Positions 1 through 9,358 of a stretch of DNA of 64,000 nt are shown piece after piece (within the stretch, counting starts at the first letter, position 1; each line of letters starts with the position of its first letter). A model generated the notes under the pieces. That model saw only the letters and a program-made list of their open reading frames with translations. It searched no databases and was not told the origin of the DNA. A program made the position numbers and the translations under genes. The DNA comes from JAFMPW01 sp041743085. GTDB lineage: Bacteria; Bacteroidota; Bacteroidia; Flavobacteriales; Flavobacteriaceae. Where the stretch lies: contig JBGTNL010000019.1 in the NCBI GenBank assembly GCA_041743085.1, positions 248,001 through 312,000 of the forward strand, written 5' to 3'.

Positions 1-125
1 ATTTCTTCGGGAATTTCCTCAGTGAGCTGAATATCAGCTATTTCTAAAGGTTTTGGCGTGGGTTTTTCTTCCTTACAGGAGGCTAGTATGATGACTACTA
101 ATAGGGCGCCCCAAAATTTTTGCAT
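1..125 (-). CDS. Lipoprotein, N-terminal part only (runs off window start)
   Basis: The minus strand carries ATG at 123-125 followed by an open frame to base 1. It reads MQKFWGALLVVIILASC and then KEEKPTPKPLEI, a short hydrophobic signal with a lipobox ending in Cys17, so the product should be a lipid-anchored envelope protein. The start lies 2 bp past the stop of the tryptophan 2,3-dioxygenase gene, so the two are probably co-transcribed. The body of the protein is outside the window, so function cannot be given. Confidence 0.75.
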   Translation of the reverse strand, partial: MQKFWGALLVVIILASCKEEKPTPKPLEIADIQLTEEIPEE

Positions 126-127
126 GG

Positions 128-1096
128 TCAATTATGAATTTTTTCAGGGTTAAAGATATGGTCTACCCATTGTTTTCCCCAATTATTTAACTCTTCGTTT
201 GTATGTAATTCCGGAAAAAATACAACCCTCTGAAAATTCGGGGGTAGAAAATCCTTCCAGTTGGTTCCCCCTGTGGCCTCAATTGCTGCATTTTCCCTGT
301 TGAGGTAGCGGTGGGCAGAACCCATATGCATTAACGGCCAATTTACATTCGCATTTATATCCATCATCTTTAACGCATCTATGAGGGCTTTATTATGTTT
401 GCTTTTAGCAGGCAGGTTCAGATATTTATGATACATGGTCTGATCCTTAAGCTGTTTCGCTATCCTTACGAATCTTGGGGTGTACCTATATTCAAATTGT
501 TTCAGGGTGAGCGTCTTCTCGCCGGTAGTCAGATCCGTTGCACCTTTTTTCCAATAAATATGCTCGTAAAGTTCTTCAATGGCACTCTCACTACCAAACC
601 GGGAGCGATCCGTAACATGTACGAGGTTTTGCAATGGCGTGGCATAGATCTCAATCATCCGGAACTGAGCCGATTGAAAGCCGCTGGCAGGTAAGAGCGC
701 CATGCGAAACTGCAAAAACTGTTCTCGCTCCATTCCCCTGATCATTATGCTGAAAGAAGAAATAAGCACTTTATAGTAACTGTTAATCCTGTTTACCTTC
801 GCGGTGAAAAAATCTACCTGCTGTGATTTATCGTCTACGATCTGTTTCTGTTCATGTAAGATAAGCTTAAAATATAGTTCTGTGATCTGATGGTACATTA
901 TAAAGATCTCCTCATCCGGAAAATGAGTTCTGGGAACCTGAAGGCTTAACAAAGTATCTAAATGTATATAGTCCCAATAAGTAAGGTAGCGCTGATAAAG
1001 TAGTCCGTCCAGATAAGAGCTTAAATCCTGGCCAGAATCCTTATACTTTTCTTCTAGTTTTGAAATTTGGGATTCAATGCGCTCTTTGTTCCTCAT
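128..1096 (-). CDS. kynA: Tryptophan 2,3-dioxygenase
   Basis: A 322-residue cytoplasmic haem enzyme that opens the indole ring of L-tryptophan to N-formylkynurenine, first step of the kynurenine pathway. Visible family signatures are the helix with YWDYIHLDTLLSLQ at residues 40-53, HQITELYFKL at 69-78, HMGSAHRYL near 257-265 (source of the candidate haem-ligand histidine) and TGGTNW near 275-280. It matches the shorter bacterial/Bacteroidota type. The gene is followed after 2 bp by a lipoprotein gene. A second kynurenine-pathway gene, 3-hydroxyanthranilate dioxygenase, is in this window at 43453, not linked to it. Confidence 0.93.
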   Translation of the reverse strand: MRNKERIESQISKLEEKYKDSGQDLSSYLDGLLYQRYLTYWDYIHLDTLLSLQVPRTHFPDEEIFIMYHQITELYFKLILHEQKQIVDDKSQQVDFFTAKVNRINSYYKVLISSFSIMIRGMEREQFLQFRMALLPASGFQSAQFRMIEIYATPLQNLVHVTDRSRFGSESAIEELYEHIYWKKGATDLTTGEKTLTLKQFEYRYTPRFVRIAKQLKDQTMYHKYLNLPAKSKHNKALIDALKMMDINANVNWPLMHMGSAHRYLNRENAAIEATGGTNWKDFLPPNFQRVVFFPELHTNEELNNWGKQWVDHIFNPEKIHN

Positions 1097-1305
1097 GCTA
1101 ATAAGCTTAGGTCAATAATCAGATTTTTAATTTTGCCATTTATCTCAGCACAAACCAAGGGATAGAACCGAGATATCTGACGGCTCAGGTTAAATAGTCA
1201 ACGAGCCCATTAGGGGGAGGACCACAATTTGTCCGGTGACCGGTGTGAAATTCCTGTTTTTAATACTTTGTCCAGGCCCCTGGCTCTAGATTCTTAATTC
1301 TTTAT
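1097..1305. other. Intergenic, upstream of kynA, no gene
   Basis: No coding potential seen. It contains TTGTCCGGTGACCGG near 1236-1250, which resembles the terminus of the repeat that starts at 1306 and may be a relic of another end of that element. The bases just before the repeat, 1297-1305 (ATTCTTTAT), are one arm of its target duplication. Confidence 0.5.
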
Positions 1306-1519
1306 TATTGTTGTCCGGTAATGCCAAAACTGCAAGGCAAGTATATTGGGCGTTCCCATTATATTTGTTATCCAAGGGCCTGCTTTTCGTACATTGCCTA
1401 CAAGTATGAACGTACCTATGACACCTGGAATCCACTATATGATTTCGGTTGGTCACGATCAAGTCTTGCGTCTTATGTCTTGCAGCGCGGCGGTCTTACG
1501 TCTTAACCGGACATTAGTG
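1306..1519. repeat. MITE-like dispersed repeat, copy 1 of 3
   Basis: A 214-bp element starting TATTGTTGTCCGG and ending CCGGACATTAGTG. The ends form imperfect inverted repeats (outer part TGTCCGGT in both). It is flanked by a perfect 9-bp direct repeat ATTCTTTAT at 1297-1305 and 1520-1528, as expected of a transposition target duplication. Copies 2 and 3 are at 19516 and 42099. Short open frames inside are interrupted in other copies, so it is read as non-coding. The sub-motif GTCTTACGTCTT recurs near the right end. Confidence 0.85.
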
Positions 1520-1588
1520 ATTCTTTATCAATTTTACTGATCTTTTTTCTAAAATTATATCTGATAATCATTGAGGCGTTGTCCCAAG

Positions 1589-2428
1589 CTAATCCATTAT
1601 GATCTTGAACTGGTTTTTTAGGCCGTTATAGCCGTCCAGATCTGCCTTTATTGATCCTACGGTAAGATCTGCTTTTATCCTTATGGGAATTTTATTCAAA
1701 TCATTTGAAACCCAAAGCGAAAGGCTTTCCTGCTCCTTAAAAACCCTGCCCGATTGTACGTAAGGTCTGAACTTCAGGCATTCCACTTTCCCGTATTTTG
1801 TCCTGAGTATTTCCTTCCCAAGATATTTAAGCTTAAACTTAAAAATACCATCATCATCGTAAAGCATTTTCAACTCAATGGCTTTTCCTTCAACCAGATC
1901 TTCCAATTCATAGTTATTTCTTAAGAAATAGAAAGCGGAAATTAGATCCTGTATACTGTCCTTCAATGTAAAATTAAGCTTTTTCTTAGTCTTTTTGTCA
2001 TTGAGTACCGCAATGTCTTTTTTGTGGTCAAAGTTGATCTCTATGTCTTTGGTATACCCGCCTTCATCTATTTTGCGGACAAATTTATAGGGTTTGCCAT
2101 CCTCTTTATCGAAATAGCTTTCGTACCTGTCATCCACTTTGAAAAAGACGTTCGCAAGTCCGGTGGTTTTTCCTTTGCCTATAACATGGTATACCGGTAC
2201 TCCGTTAACCTTGTCGGATTTTACCTGGAGTGTGGCATAGCTGGCATTTAAAAAACCATAGTGGATGCGGAATTTTAACCATTCGCCAGGTTTGAATGCA
2301 GATTCCTTCAGCTCATCCTCATCAGGCGATTGCACAGAAAATCCATTCTCGGTATACGTACCGTCGGTGGTCTGGCCCATAAGGGAAAAACAGAAAAGGA
2401 CAACTAGGCATTTCGTAATTCTTATCAT
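1589..2428 (-). CDS. DUF3108 domain protein, exported
   Basis: A 279-residue protein with an N-terminal signal peptide (MIRITKCLVVLFCFSLMGQT). The rest fits DUF3108: FKPGEWLKFRIHYGFLNAS near residue 45, then alternating beta-rich segments including the YESYFDKEDGKPYKF stretch and LSLWVSNDLNKIPIRI near the C-terminus. DUF3108 proteins are predicted periplasmic beta-barrel-like (lipocalin-fold-like) proteins of unknown role. A TAATTTTG box (-7 type) at 2447-2454 on the minus strand lies just upstream of the start. Confidence 0.85.
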   Translation of the reverse strand: MIRITKCLVVLFCFSLMGQTTDGTYTENGFSVQSPDEDELKESAFKPGEWLKFRIHYGFLNASYATLQVKSDKVNGVPVYHVIGKGKTTGLANVFFKVDDRYESYFDKEDGKPYKFVRKIDEGGYTKDIEINFDHKKDIAVLNDKKTKKKLNFTLKDSIQDLISAFYFLRNNYELEDLVEGKAIELKMLYDDDGIFKFKLKYLGKEILRTKYGKVECLKFRPYVQSGRVFKEQESLSLWVSNDLNKIPIRIKADLTVGSIKADLDGYNGLKNQFKIIMD

Positions 2429-2576
2429 CTTTCTAAGATTTCAATTCAAAATTATTAAAACATTGCTTAAAATGTCGTCTTCCAGTATAACTTAAACAAT
2501 TTTTATTCCAAAGTATTGTGTGTTCATCTGTCCCGGTTAAAGTGCAGAAGGATCCAGTCCTAAGGCGGAATCAATA

Positions 2577-2608
2577 AAAAAAGCCCCGACAGAGCGTCAG
2601 GGCTTTTC
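2577..2608 (-). terminator. Intrinsic terminator downstream of hppD
   Basis: On the minus strand a stem AAAAGCCCTGAC / GTCGGGGCTTTT (one mismatch, 5-base loop) is followed by a T run. It lies about 190 bp past the hppD stop. Immediately before it on the minus strand is TTTGGTTGGTTATTTAG (2609-2625), which is repeated exactly before the terminator at 33243. Confidence 0.8.
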
Positions 2609-2798
2609 CTAAATAACCAACCAAACTTTAAATTATGAAAAACCAATACTTAAAGTAATAAGGGAACCACCCCTTATTTATGTCAAATTTAATGCAAGAA
2701 AATGTTTGGATAACAGGTTTTAACGTTCTTTAACGTCACTCTTAACAATACTTTATAGTTAGAGCCCCTCTTTTTTAGAAAAAGTTAAGAAATGTGGA

Positions 2799-3941
2799 TT
2801 AAAGGGTTCCTCTGGACTCCTGTTCGCGTTCTATGGCTTCGAACAGCGCCTTAAAATTCCCTTTGCCAAAAGATTTGGCTCCTTTCCGTTGAATGATCTC
2901 AATGAACATGGTTGGCCTGTCTAAAATAGGTTTGGTAAATATCTGAAGGAGGTAGCCTTCTTCATCGCGGTCTATCAAAATTCCCAGATCCTTGAGTGGC
3001 GCCAGATCTTCATCAATCTCGCCCACCCTATCCAACACATCCTCATAATAACTTGCCGGCACGGTCAGGAATTCTACCCCTCTGTTACGAAGTGCATTTA
3101 CGGTTTCGATAATGTTATCTGTGGCGAGTGCCATATGCTGAACTCCCGCACCGTTATAAAACTCAATATACTCCTCTATCTGTGACTTCTTTCTACCATC
3201 TGCCGGTTCGTTTATAGGGAATTTTATCCGCCCGTTTCCATTACTCATTACCTTGCTCATTAATGCCGTATATTCCGTGGAAATATCCTTATCATCAAAA
3301 GAAATAAGCTGGGCAAAACCCATAACGCGGGCGTAAAATTCGCACCATTTATTCATTTCATTCCAGCCGACGTTACCAACCATGTGATCTATATATTTTA
3401 AACCTACATCGTTAGGTTGATAAAAGGGATCCCATTTTCTGTATCCAGGCATAAAAATACCCTTATAAGCACCTCTCTCTACAAAAATATGAACTGTTTC
3501 CCCATAAGTGTGGATTCCGGACAAGGTAACCTCCCCGGAATCATCGGTAAGTGTAAGGGGTTCCATATAACCCTCCGCGCCTCTTGAGGTAGTTTCAGAA
3601 TAGCTTTTGGCAGCATCATCTACCCAAAGGGCTATTGCCTTTACACCATCTCCGTGTGCGTCTATGTGTTTGTTGATCTCGCCTCCGGATTTCAGGGGTG
3701 ATGTAAGCACTAATCGTATTTTATCCTGTTGAATAACATAAGACACTCTATCCTTAAGTCCTGTTTCCAAACCGGCATATGCCAGCGGCTGAAACCCCCA
3801 TGCAGCCATGTAATAATAGGCAGCCTGTTTTGCATTACCCACATACAATTCTACATGATCAGTGCCTAATAATGGTAGAAAATCTTCAGCTGTGGGATTT
3901 TCCTTGGGCAGGTGAAGCGACGTTTTATCGTGTAGTGACAT
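2799..3941 (-). CDS. hppD: 4-Hydroxyphenylpyruvate dioxygenase
   Basis: Iron-dependent dioxygenase that converts 4-hydroxyphenylpyruvate to homogentisate in tyrosine catabolism. With the start at 3941 (MSLHDKTSLH) it has 380 residues, the usual length; an upstream in-frame ATG at 4034 would add a 31-residue tail with no family match. Two VOC-type halves are present. The iron triad is visible as His186 (YIDHMVGN), His269 (GVQHMALATDN) and Glu348 (MFIEIIQR). It stands alone; homogentisate dioxygenase is not in this window. Confidence 0.94.
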   Translation of the reverse strand: MSLHDKTSLHLPKENPTAEDFLPLLGTDHVELYVGNAKQAAYYYMAAWGFQPLAYAGLETGLKDRVSYVIQQDKIRLVLTSPLKSGGEINKHIDAHGDGVKAIALWVDDAAKSYSETTSRGAEGYMEPLTLTDDSGEVTLSGIHTYGETVHIFVERGAYKGIFMPGYRKWDPFYQPNDVGLKYIDHMVGNVGWNEMNKWCEFYARVMGFAQLISFDDKDISTEYTALMSKVMSNGNGRIKFPINEPADGRKKSQIEEYIEFYNGAGVQHMALATDNIIETVNALRNRGVEFLTVPASYYEDVLDRVGEIDEDLAPLKDLGILIDRDEEGYLLQIFTKPILDRPTMFIEIIQRKGAKSFGKGNFKALFEAIEREQESRGTL

Positions 3942-4195
3942 AGTTTTATTTTTTGAATTGATTTTAAAGAAAGATTTTTTCGCTATTGCAGATCCCGTAA
4001 TAAATGGCATCGTGGAAAATTTTAGTTTTACCACATAGCCCTCAGATGAGAAGTAATATCAATGCTTTTGTGTACCAAATTACGCTTCCTTTAAAGAATA
4101 CAAATATCGTAAAAAACCGGCAGTTTTCGGCACAGAGACAGCCTTTATACAGGCAGAGGGGATCATTTCAAATAAAAATTGGGAGATCGCGCAAC

Positions 4196-6460
4196 CTAGA
4201 ACCAGTATCCAACACTTACAAAGAAGTTGCTGTTTTGAATTTCCGGGGACCAGGAATAAAAAATCTGTACAGGGCCAAAAAATGACTGCCATCCGTATCC
4301 AAGGCCATATCCCGAAAAATCAGGCGCAGTAAACCATTCTCCTGTCCGGAAAAGGTCATCGTCTACGTTGGAATAATTAGCCGCAAACAAAAGGTGATTT
4401 TTAGGTGCAAACTCAAAATCCAACCTCCCGAAAGCTTTTACAAAACTATTTCCCGGAAGGCTGATAAAGTCATATCCAAAAAAGGGTATAAAATTGTTGA
4501 TGAGGTTATTGCCATAGCCGCCCAGGACAAAATCCAGGGAGGCTACATTGGAGGTACCCAGTTTAAAGCCGCCTTCTGTTTCCAGGGTGAAGGAAAGATT
4601 ATCAATTATCGGGATAGCCGTTCCCAATCTTGCCGTGGCAATGGAAAATTCTTTGAAATTGTCATTGAAGTCGGACGATAGAATATAAAAATGAAAATCC
4701 CCGTTAAAATACAATCCTTTGGAAGGAAAATATTTATCGTCATAGGTATCCAATATCAATTTGCCGTAGGCACTGAAATAATTACTTTTTTCAAAAAACG
4801 TACGGCTTTGCGGAAGAGGGGTAAAAGCGGTGTCCTGATTATTGTTTATTTCATTGAGCGTTGTGGTACTGTATTTTAAAAATTTGTGTTCTACTCCCGT
4901 GATAAAAGCAAACTCTTCCTGAAGCACGGTCTGTAAATAGATCTGATTGGTAAAATCAGAAACATCTAGATTGATGTTGTTTATATTGATGTCATCCGGC
5001 ACCTCAAAATTAGATTGAATTACACTATAATTTATTTCATTACTGAAATCATTAAATCTCGAATTTATGCCAAAGCTCCAGTAGAAGCCTTTGTCCACAT
5101 AATATTGAAAATTGTACCTTATATTATCCCCGAGAATAAGATCAAATGAAGCCAGATCATCGCGTACCAGTACATTTTTTTTTGTAAGATTGATCATTGC
5201 GGCACTTTTGTAAAGATCATCATAGTGTGCCCCCAGTCTTATAAAGCTTTTGGTGGGGTTCTCCCTTAGTTTTAATCTAAGATCTTCTCCCAAACCGTTG
5301 GAAACCAGTTCATAACGTATGGTTTGAAAGTTTCCGGTTGCCGCCAGATTACTGATCCCCTGTTGCAATTTTTTGAAGGTGATCTTTTCGGCCAGGTTAA
5401 ACCGGAGTTTCCCCTTTACATAACCTCGCGTATAACTGTTATTGCCGCTGACAATTAACCTGTTTACAATTATGGTGTCCTGGGAGATAATCGGTGTTTT
5501 ATTTTTCGGTTTCGTGCCTTGCCGGGAAGCCAGTTCTTTGAGGGCGCCCAAATGTTGTTTTGCCGCCTTCTCCCCACTTTCTATAATGCTTTTCTTTAAA
5601 TTAAAATCGATAACGGAAAAGTTTGTCATATCTGGTTTAATATAAATATCGGTTTGTGCCGATTTTTCCTTCATAACCCCCACGGTCCTGTAGTTGTTAA
5701 TTTGAAGCAGTACTTCTGCTGCCGACAGGAGAGATTCCCTGTCTCTGAGTCCGTGTTGTACGTCAACGCCTATAATGAAATCGGCCCCCATATCCCGGAC
5801 CTCCATAACAGGGTAATTGTTGAGTACGCCGCCATCAATCAAAATCCGACCATCTACTTCCGCGGGCTCAAAAAGGGAAGGAAAAGTACCACTTGCCAAA
5901 ATGGCCTCGGGAAGATATCCGTTGTCCAACAGAATCTCCGCACCTGTTTCTACATCGGTGGCGATCGCAAAAAAAGGGATGGGCAACTTGTTAAAATCGC
6001 GAATGTCCTTTACATGATAAAGCAACCTTACAAGCTCATTGTAAATGTTCTGTCCGCCGGAGATGGCCGGTGGAAAAGAAATTTTAAAGTTGTTAAAAGG
6101 CAGGGTTAGGGCGTAGCGCTCAGAGTCCTCCTTTTCGTAAAAAGTCTTGGCATCCCTCGGGAGATTGTCCTGAATAAGACTGGTGAAGTCCGTGTTTTGA
6201 AAGATGGAATCCAGTTCTTTGGCGGAATATCCCGAGGTGTAAAGCGCTCCAACAATAGCGCCCATGCTTGTACCACCAATATAGTTTATCTCCACACCCG
6301 CCTCTTCTATTACTTTTAAAGCCCCAATGTGGGCCAATCCCTTGGCACCCCCTCCGCTTAGCACCAAACCAACCTTCGGCGGTTTTCCGTTATTCCCGGC
6401 TTGTGCCATGCATAACAGGGAACCAAAAATAAGTATAAGGGTCAGGGCAACTCTTTGCAT
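4196..6460 (-). CDS. Patatin-like phospholipase with C-terminal outer-membrane barrel
   Basis: A 754-residue two-part protein. After a signal peptide (to about residue 20) comes a patatin lipase domain: oxyanion loop GGGAKG at 36-41, nucleophile Ser65 in GTSMG, and catalytic Asp209 in DGGVLNN. A POTRA-like segment (around 330-395) follows, and then a BamA/surface-antigen type beta-barrel ending in aromatic VGYWF, the usual outer-membrane signature. This is the PlpD-like architecture (type Vd-like) in which the barrel holds or exports the lipase. The uvrC stop is 17 bp upstream, so it is probably transcribed with uvrC. Confidence 0.9.
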   Translation of the reverse strand: MQRVALTLILIFGSLLCMAQAGNNGKPPKVGLVLSGGGAKGLAHIGALKVIEEAGVEINYIGGTSMGAIVGALYTSGYSAKELDSIFQNTDFTSLIQDNLPRDAKTFYEKEDSERYALTLPFNNFKISFPPAISGGQNIYNELVRLLYHVKDIRDFNKLPIPFFAIATDVETGAEILLDNGYLPEAILASGTFPSLFEPAEVDGRILIDGGVLNNYPVMEVRDMGADFIIGVDVQHGLRDRESLLSAAEVLLQINNYRTVGVMKEKSAQTDIYIKPDMTNFSVIDFNLKKSIIESGEKAAKQHLGALKELASRQGTKPKNKTPIISQDTIIVNRLIVSGNNSYTRGYVKGKLRFNLAEKITFKKLQQGISNLAATGNFQTIRYELVSNGLGEDLRLKLRENPTKSFIRLGAHYDDLYKSAAMINLTKKNVLVRDDLASFDLILGDNIRYNFQYYVDKGFYWSFGINSRFNDFSNEINYSVIQSNFEVPDDININNINLDVSDFTNQIYLQTVLQEEFAFITGVEHKFLKYSTTTLNEINNNQDTAFTPLPQSRTFFEKSNYFSAYGKLILDTYDDKYFPSKGLYFNGDFHFYILSSDFNDNFKEFSIATARLGTAIPIIDNLSFTLETEGGFKLGTSNVASLDFVLGGYGNNLINNFIPFFGYDFISLPGNSFVKAFGRLDFEFAPKNHLLFAANYSNVDDDLFRTGEWFTAPDFSGYGLGYGWQSFFGPVQIFYSWSPEIQNSNFFVSVGYWF

Positions 6461-6477
6461 AAGTTTGAAATAGGGTT

Positions 6478-8265
6478 TTAGTGAAAGTTTTTATAAATTT
6501 TTTTAGCCCTGGCCGTGCCAACCTTCGCTACTAACTCTTCCATTGAGGCTTCTTTTATTCTTTTTACAGACTTAAAATTCTTCAGCAACTCCCGGGCGGT
6601 TTTCTCACCAATGCCCTCTATGCTTTCCAACTCGGAATTAATTGCCGTCTTACTTCGCTTATTTCTGTGAAAGGCTATTCCAAAGCGGTGTGCTTCATTT
6701 CTCAATTGCTGGATGACCTTAAGAGTTTCCGATCTTTTGTCTAAATACAGGGGAATTGGATCTTCCGGGAAATATATTTCCTCCAGTCGTTTGGCAATGC
6801 CGATAATGGCAATCTTCCCTCTGAGTCGTAGTAATTCCAGGCTTTTCAATGCAGAAGATAGCTGCCCTTTCCCCCCGTCTATAACAATGAGCTGTGGCAA
6901 GGGATCATTCTCATTTAGCAATCTTTTATAGCGCCTGAAAACTATTTCTTCCATAGACGCAAAATCATCGGGGCCCTCAACGGTTCTAATATTATAATGC
7001 CTGTAATCATTTTTGAAGGGTTTGCCATTTTTAAAGACTACACAAGCAGCTACCGGAGCGCTTCCCTGAATATTGGAATTGTCAAAACACTCTATATGTC
7101 TGGGTTCTTCTGTAAGGCGTAAATCCTTTTTCATCTGTGCCATTATCCTGTTGGTATGGCGGTCGGGATCTGTTACTTTTATTTGTTTAAAGCGTTCCTG
7201 CCGGAAGAATTTTGCATTTCTTTCGGAAAGATCGAGTATTTTCCTTTTATCTCCTAACTTAGGTATGGTAAGCTTCAGTTCAGGAGCTAATACTATGGGA
7301 AAAGGAACGTATATTTCTCTTGATCGGGAATTAAATCTCTGCCTGAGCTCTACTATCGCCATTTGTAACAAATCCTTGTCCGTCTCATCCAGTTTCTTTT
7401 TTATTTCCAGGGTATGTGATCTTATTATGGAACCATGGGATAACTGAAGGAAATTAACGTAGGCGTATGCACTATCCGAAATAATGCTAAATACATCCAC
7501 ATTGTTAATTTTCGGGTTCACAATGGTGGACTTCACCTGGTAATTTTCCAGAACATCAATTTTATCCTTGATGCGTTGCGCTTCCTCAAAATGCATCCCG
7601 GCAGCAAGCTGTTTCATTTGTTTTTTAAAATAGTTTAGGGACGACTTAAAATTTCCCTTGATTATCTCCCTGATATCATCTATATGTTTGTGATAATCGT
7701 CCGCGGTCTGAAGGTTTTCACAGGGACCCTTGCAATTTCCAAGATGATATTCCAGGCACACTTTGTATTTACCCGCATCAATTTTTTCCTGGGCCAGATC
7801 ATAGTTGCAGGTGCGCAGGGAATATACACTTCTTATCAGATCCAGGAGGGTCTTAACGGTTCGCATACTGGTATAGGGGCCATAATATTCCGAGCCGTCT
7901 TTTATGAGCTTTCTGGTTGGAAAAATTCGGGGAAAACGTTCATTTTTTATGCAAATCCAGGGGTAGGATTTATCATCCTTTAGCATAACGTTATACCTGG
8001 GTTGATACTTTTTTATAAGGTTGTTTTCCAATAGTAAAGCATCCGATTCTGTTCGTACAACAATGTGCTTTATTCTAGCTATCTTCTTCACGAGTACCCT
8101 GGTCTTACCATACTCATGCACCTTTGTAAAATAAGACGCAACTCTTTTCTTCAGGTTTTTGGCTTTCCCAACATAAAGAATTTTATCGTCCGCATCATAA
8201 AACTGGTACACTCCAGGCGTATCGGGTAGGGCACCAAGTTGTATTTTAAGAGGAAGTTCCGCCAT
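6478..8265 (-). CDS. uvrC: Excinuclease ABC subunit C
   Basis: Nuclease subunit that makes both incisions in nucleotide excision repair. From the start at 8265 (MAELPLKI) it has 595 residues. Domains in order: GIY-YIG nuclease (DTPGVYQFYDADDKILYVGK), a UVR motif near 205-240, the UvrC RNase H-like nuclease (ECFDNSNIQGS, IDGGKGQLS) and a C-terminal helix-hairpin-helix (IEGIGEKTARELL). An upstream ATG at 8292 sits on the expected transcription start given the TATCTTTG box at 8296-8303, so the inner start is preferred. Confidence 0.95.
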   Translation of the reverse strand: MAELPLKIQLGALPDTPGVYQFYDADDKILYVGKAKNLKKRVASYFTKVHEYGKTRVLVKKIARIKHIVVRTESDALLLENNLIKKYQPRYNVMLKDDKSYPWICIKNERFPRIFPTRKLIKDGSEYYGPYTSMRTVKTLLDLIRSVYSLRTCNYDLAQEKIDAGKYKVCLEYHLGNCKGPCENLQTADDYHKHIDDIREIIKGNFKSSLNYFKKQMKQLAAGMHFEEAQRIKDKIDVLENYQVKSTIVNPKINNVDVFSIISDSAYAYVNFLQLSHGSIIRSHTLEIKKKLDETDKDLLQMAIVELRQRFNSRSREIYVPFPIVLAPELKLTIPKLGDKRKILDLSERNAKFFRQERFKQIKVTDPDRHTNRIMAQMKKDLRLTEEPRHIECFDNSNIQGSAPVAACVVFKNGKPFKNDYRHYNIRTVEGPDDFASMEEIVFRRYKRLLNENDPLPQLIVIDGGKGQLSSALKSLELLRLRGKIAIIGIAKRLEEIYFPEDPIPLYLDKRSETLKVIQQLRNEAHRFGIAFHRNKRSKTAINSELESIEGIGEKTARELLKNFKSVKRIKEASMEELVAKVGTARAKKIYKNFH

Positions 8266-8295
8266 TGAACTTAACTGGGATTTATGGTTCATTTA

Positions 8296-8328
8296 CAAAG
8301 ATAAATGAGCAAGGGTTTATAAATGCAA
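8296..8328 (-). promoter_or_regulatory. Flavobacterial promoter of uvrC
   Basis: On the minus strand TTG (8328-8326), a 22-bp spacer, then TATCTTTG (8303-8296) match the Bacteroidota TTG / TAnnTTTG consensus. The predicted transcription start is near 8289, which argues for the uvrC start codon at 8265. Confidence 0.6.
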
Positions 8329-8729
8329 TGCTGGGATATTTTAAGTGGACTCTGTATTCCCTATGCGATTAATTCGTACTTATCGTGAAATTATTCCATA
8401 TTATTTTCCATATTTTGTTAAAGTTTTCAATATTTTTTCATCGATATGAATTTTAACGTTTATCAAATTTTAGCCTCTGATTAGATTTACTTAATTGATA
8501 TTCAGATATTTAACGTCCTTAAGCTTAAATTTTTGAAAGATAAAGATTACCAAAATGTTAAGAATTTTGTATAGAATGTGCATTTCGTCGATGAATTAGG
8601 ACATTTAATAGGCTTACGTATGGTTTTTTTATTTATTTTTAACAAGTCAAAACCTAGACGATCACATGGACAACTATTTTATCACCTTAGGTATGTACCT
8701 AATTTTGATGCTATTTTTCAAGATTTACT
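8329..8729. other. AT-rich divergent intergenic region, no gene
   Basis: About 400 bp between the divergent uvrC and 5-formyl-THF cyclo-ligase promoters. Open frames here lack family features and ribosome-binding context. I see no RNA gene or strong hairpin. Confidence 0.5.
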
Positions 8730-8757
8730 TTGCTGTTGCGACCAAAGACTAATTTTG
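8730..8757 (+). promoter_or_regulatory. Flavobacterial promoter of the cyclo-ligase gene
   Basis: TTG at 8730-8732, a 17-bp spacer, and TAATTTTG at 8750-8757. A start near 8764 would give a leader of about 34 nt before the ATG at 8798. Confidence 0.55.
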
Positions 8758-8797
8758 ACTGAAAGCTTCCCCCGAAAATCCTGTTTAATCGACTTTT

Positions 8798-9358
8798 ATG
8801 TTGAAGAAAGAGTTGCGGTTAAACTATACCTTACTCAGAAATAAGCTCAGTACCGAGCAACTTCACGATACAAGTCTGGCAATTGCCAATACACTTTTGG
8901 GCCTGCCGATCTGGGGTTTTGATTACTACCACATCTTTCTTCAGTCACCTGAAAAAAAAGAAATAGATACCAGTCTTATCCTTACCGTACTTCAAGGTAA
9001 AGACAAGAATATCGTGGTTCCGAAAGCGGGCGGAAATACTATTTTAACAAATTATTTACTCACAGATAATACCGTCCTTGTTAAGAATCGTTGGGATATC
9101 CCGGAGCCTGCTGAAGGACTTATAGTTCCTGAAGAAAAAATCGATGTTGTATTTGTTCCGCTATTGGCTTTTGACCTGAAGGGGAACAGGGTGGGTTACG
9201 GGAAGGGATTTTATGATAACTTTCTTAACCGGTGTAGACCGGAAGTGATAAAAATAGGGCTTTCATCATTTGAAGCGGTCCGGGAAATAACCGATGTTCA
9301 TGAGGGCGACATTCCCTTGAATTACACTGTTACTCCCAACAAGATCTATGAATTCTGA
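8798..9358 (+). CDS. 5-Formyltetrahydrofolate cyclo-ligase
   Basis: A 186-residue cytoplasmic enzyme that converts 5-formyl-THF plus ATP to 5,10-methenyl-THF. The family hallmark is the glycine-rich ATP loop GNRVGYGKGFYDNFL near residues 129-143, preceded by VVFVPLLAFDLKG. Length is typical. Its last 13 bases overlap the end of the convergent lspA gene. Confidence 0.93.
   Translation: MLKKELRLNYTLLRNKLSTEQLHDTSLAIANTLLGLPIWGFDYYHIFLQSPEKKEIDTSLILTVLQGKDKNIVVPKAGGNTILTNYLLTDNTVLVKNRWDIPEPAEGLIVPEEKIDVVFVPLLAFDLKGNRVGYGKGFYDNFLNRCRPEVIKIGLSSFEAVREITDVHEGDIPLNYTVTPNKIYEF

Noticed and set aside
1321..1506. Short plus-strand frames inside MITE copy 1 (for example MPKLQGKYIGRSHY...)
   Set aside because: Other copies of the repeat have stops or shifts at the same places, so it is not protein-coding.
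8578..8844. 88-codon plus-strand frame before the cyclo-ligase gene
   Set aside because: No family features, overlaps the predicted promoter and the real start at 8798.
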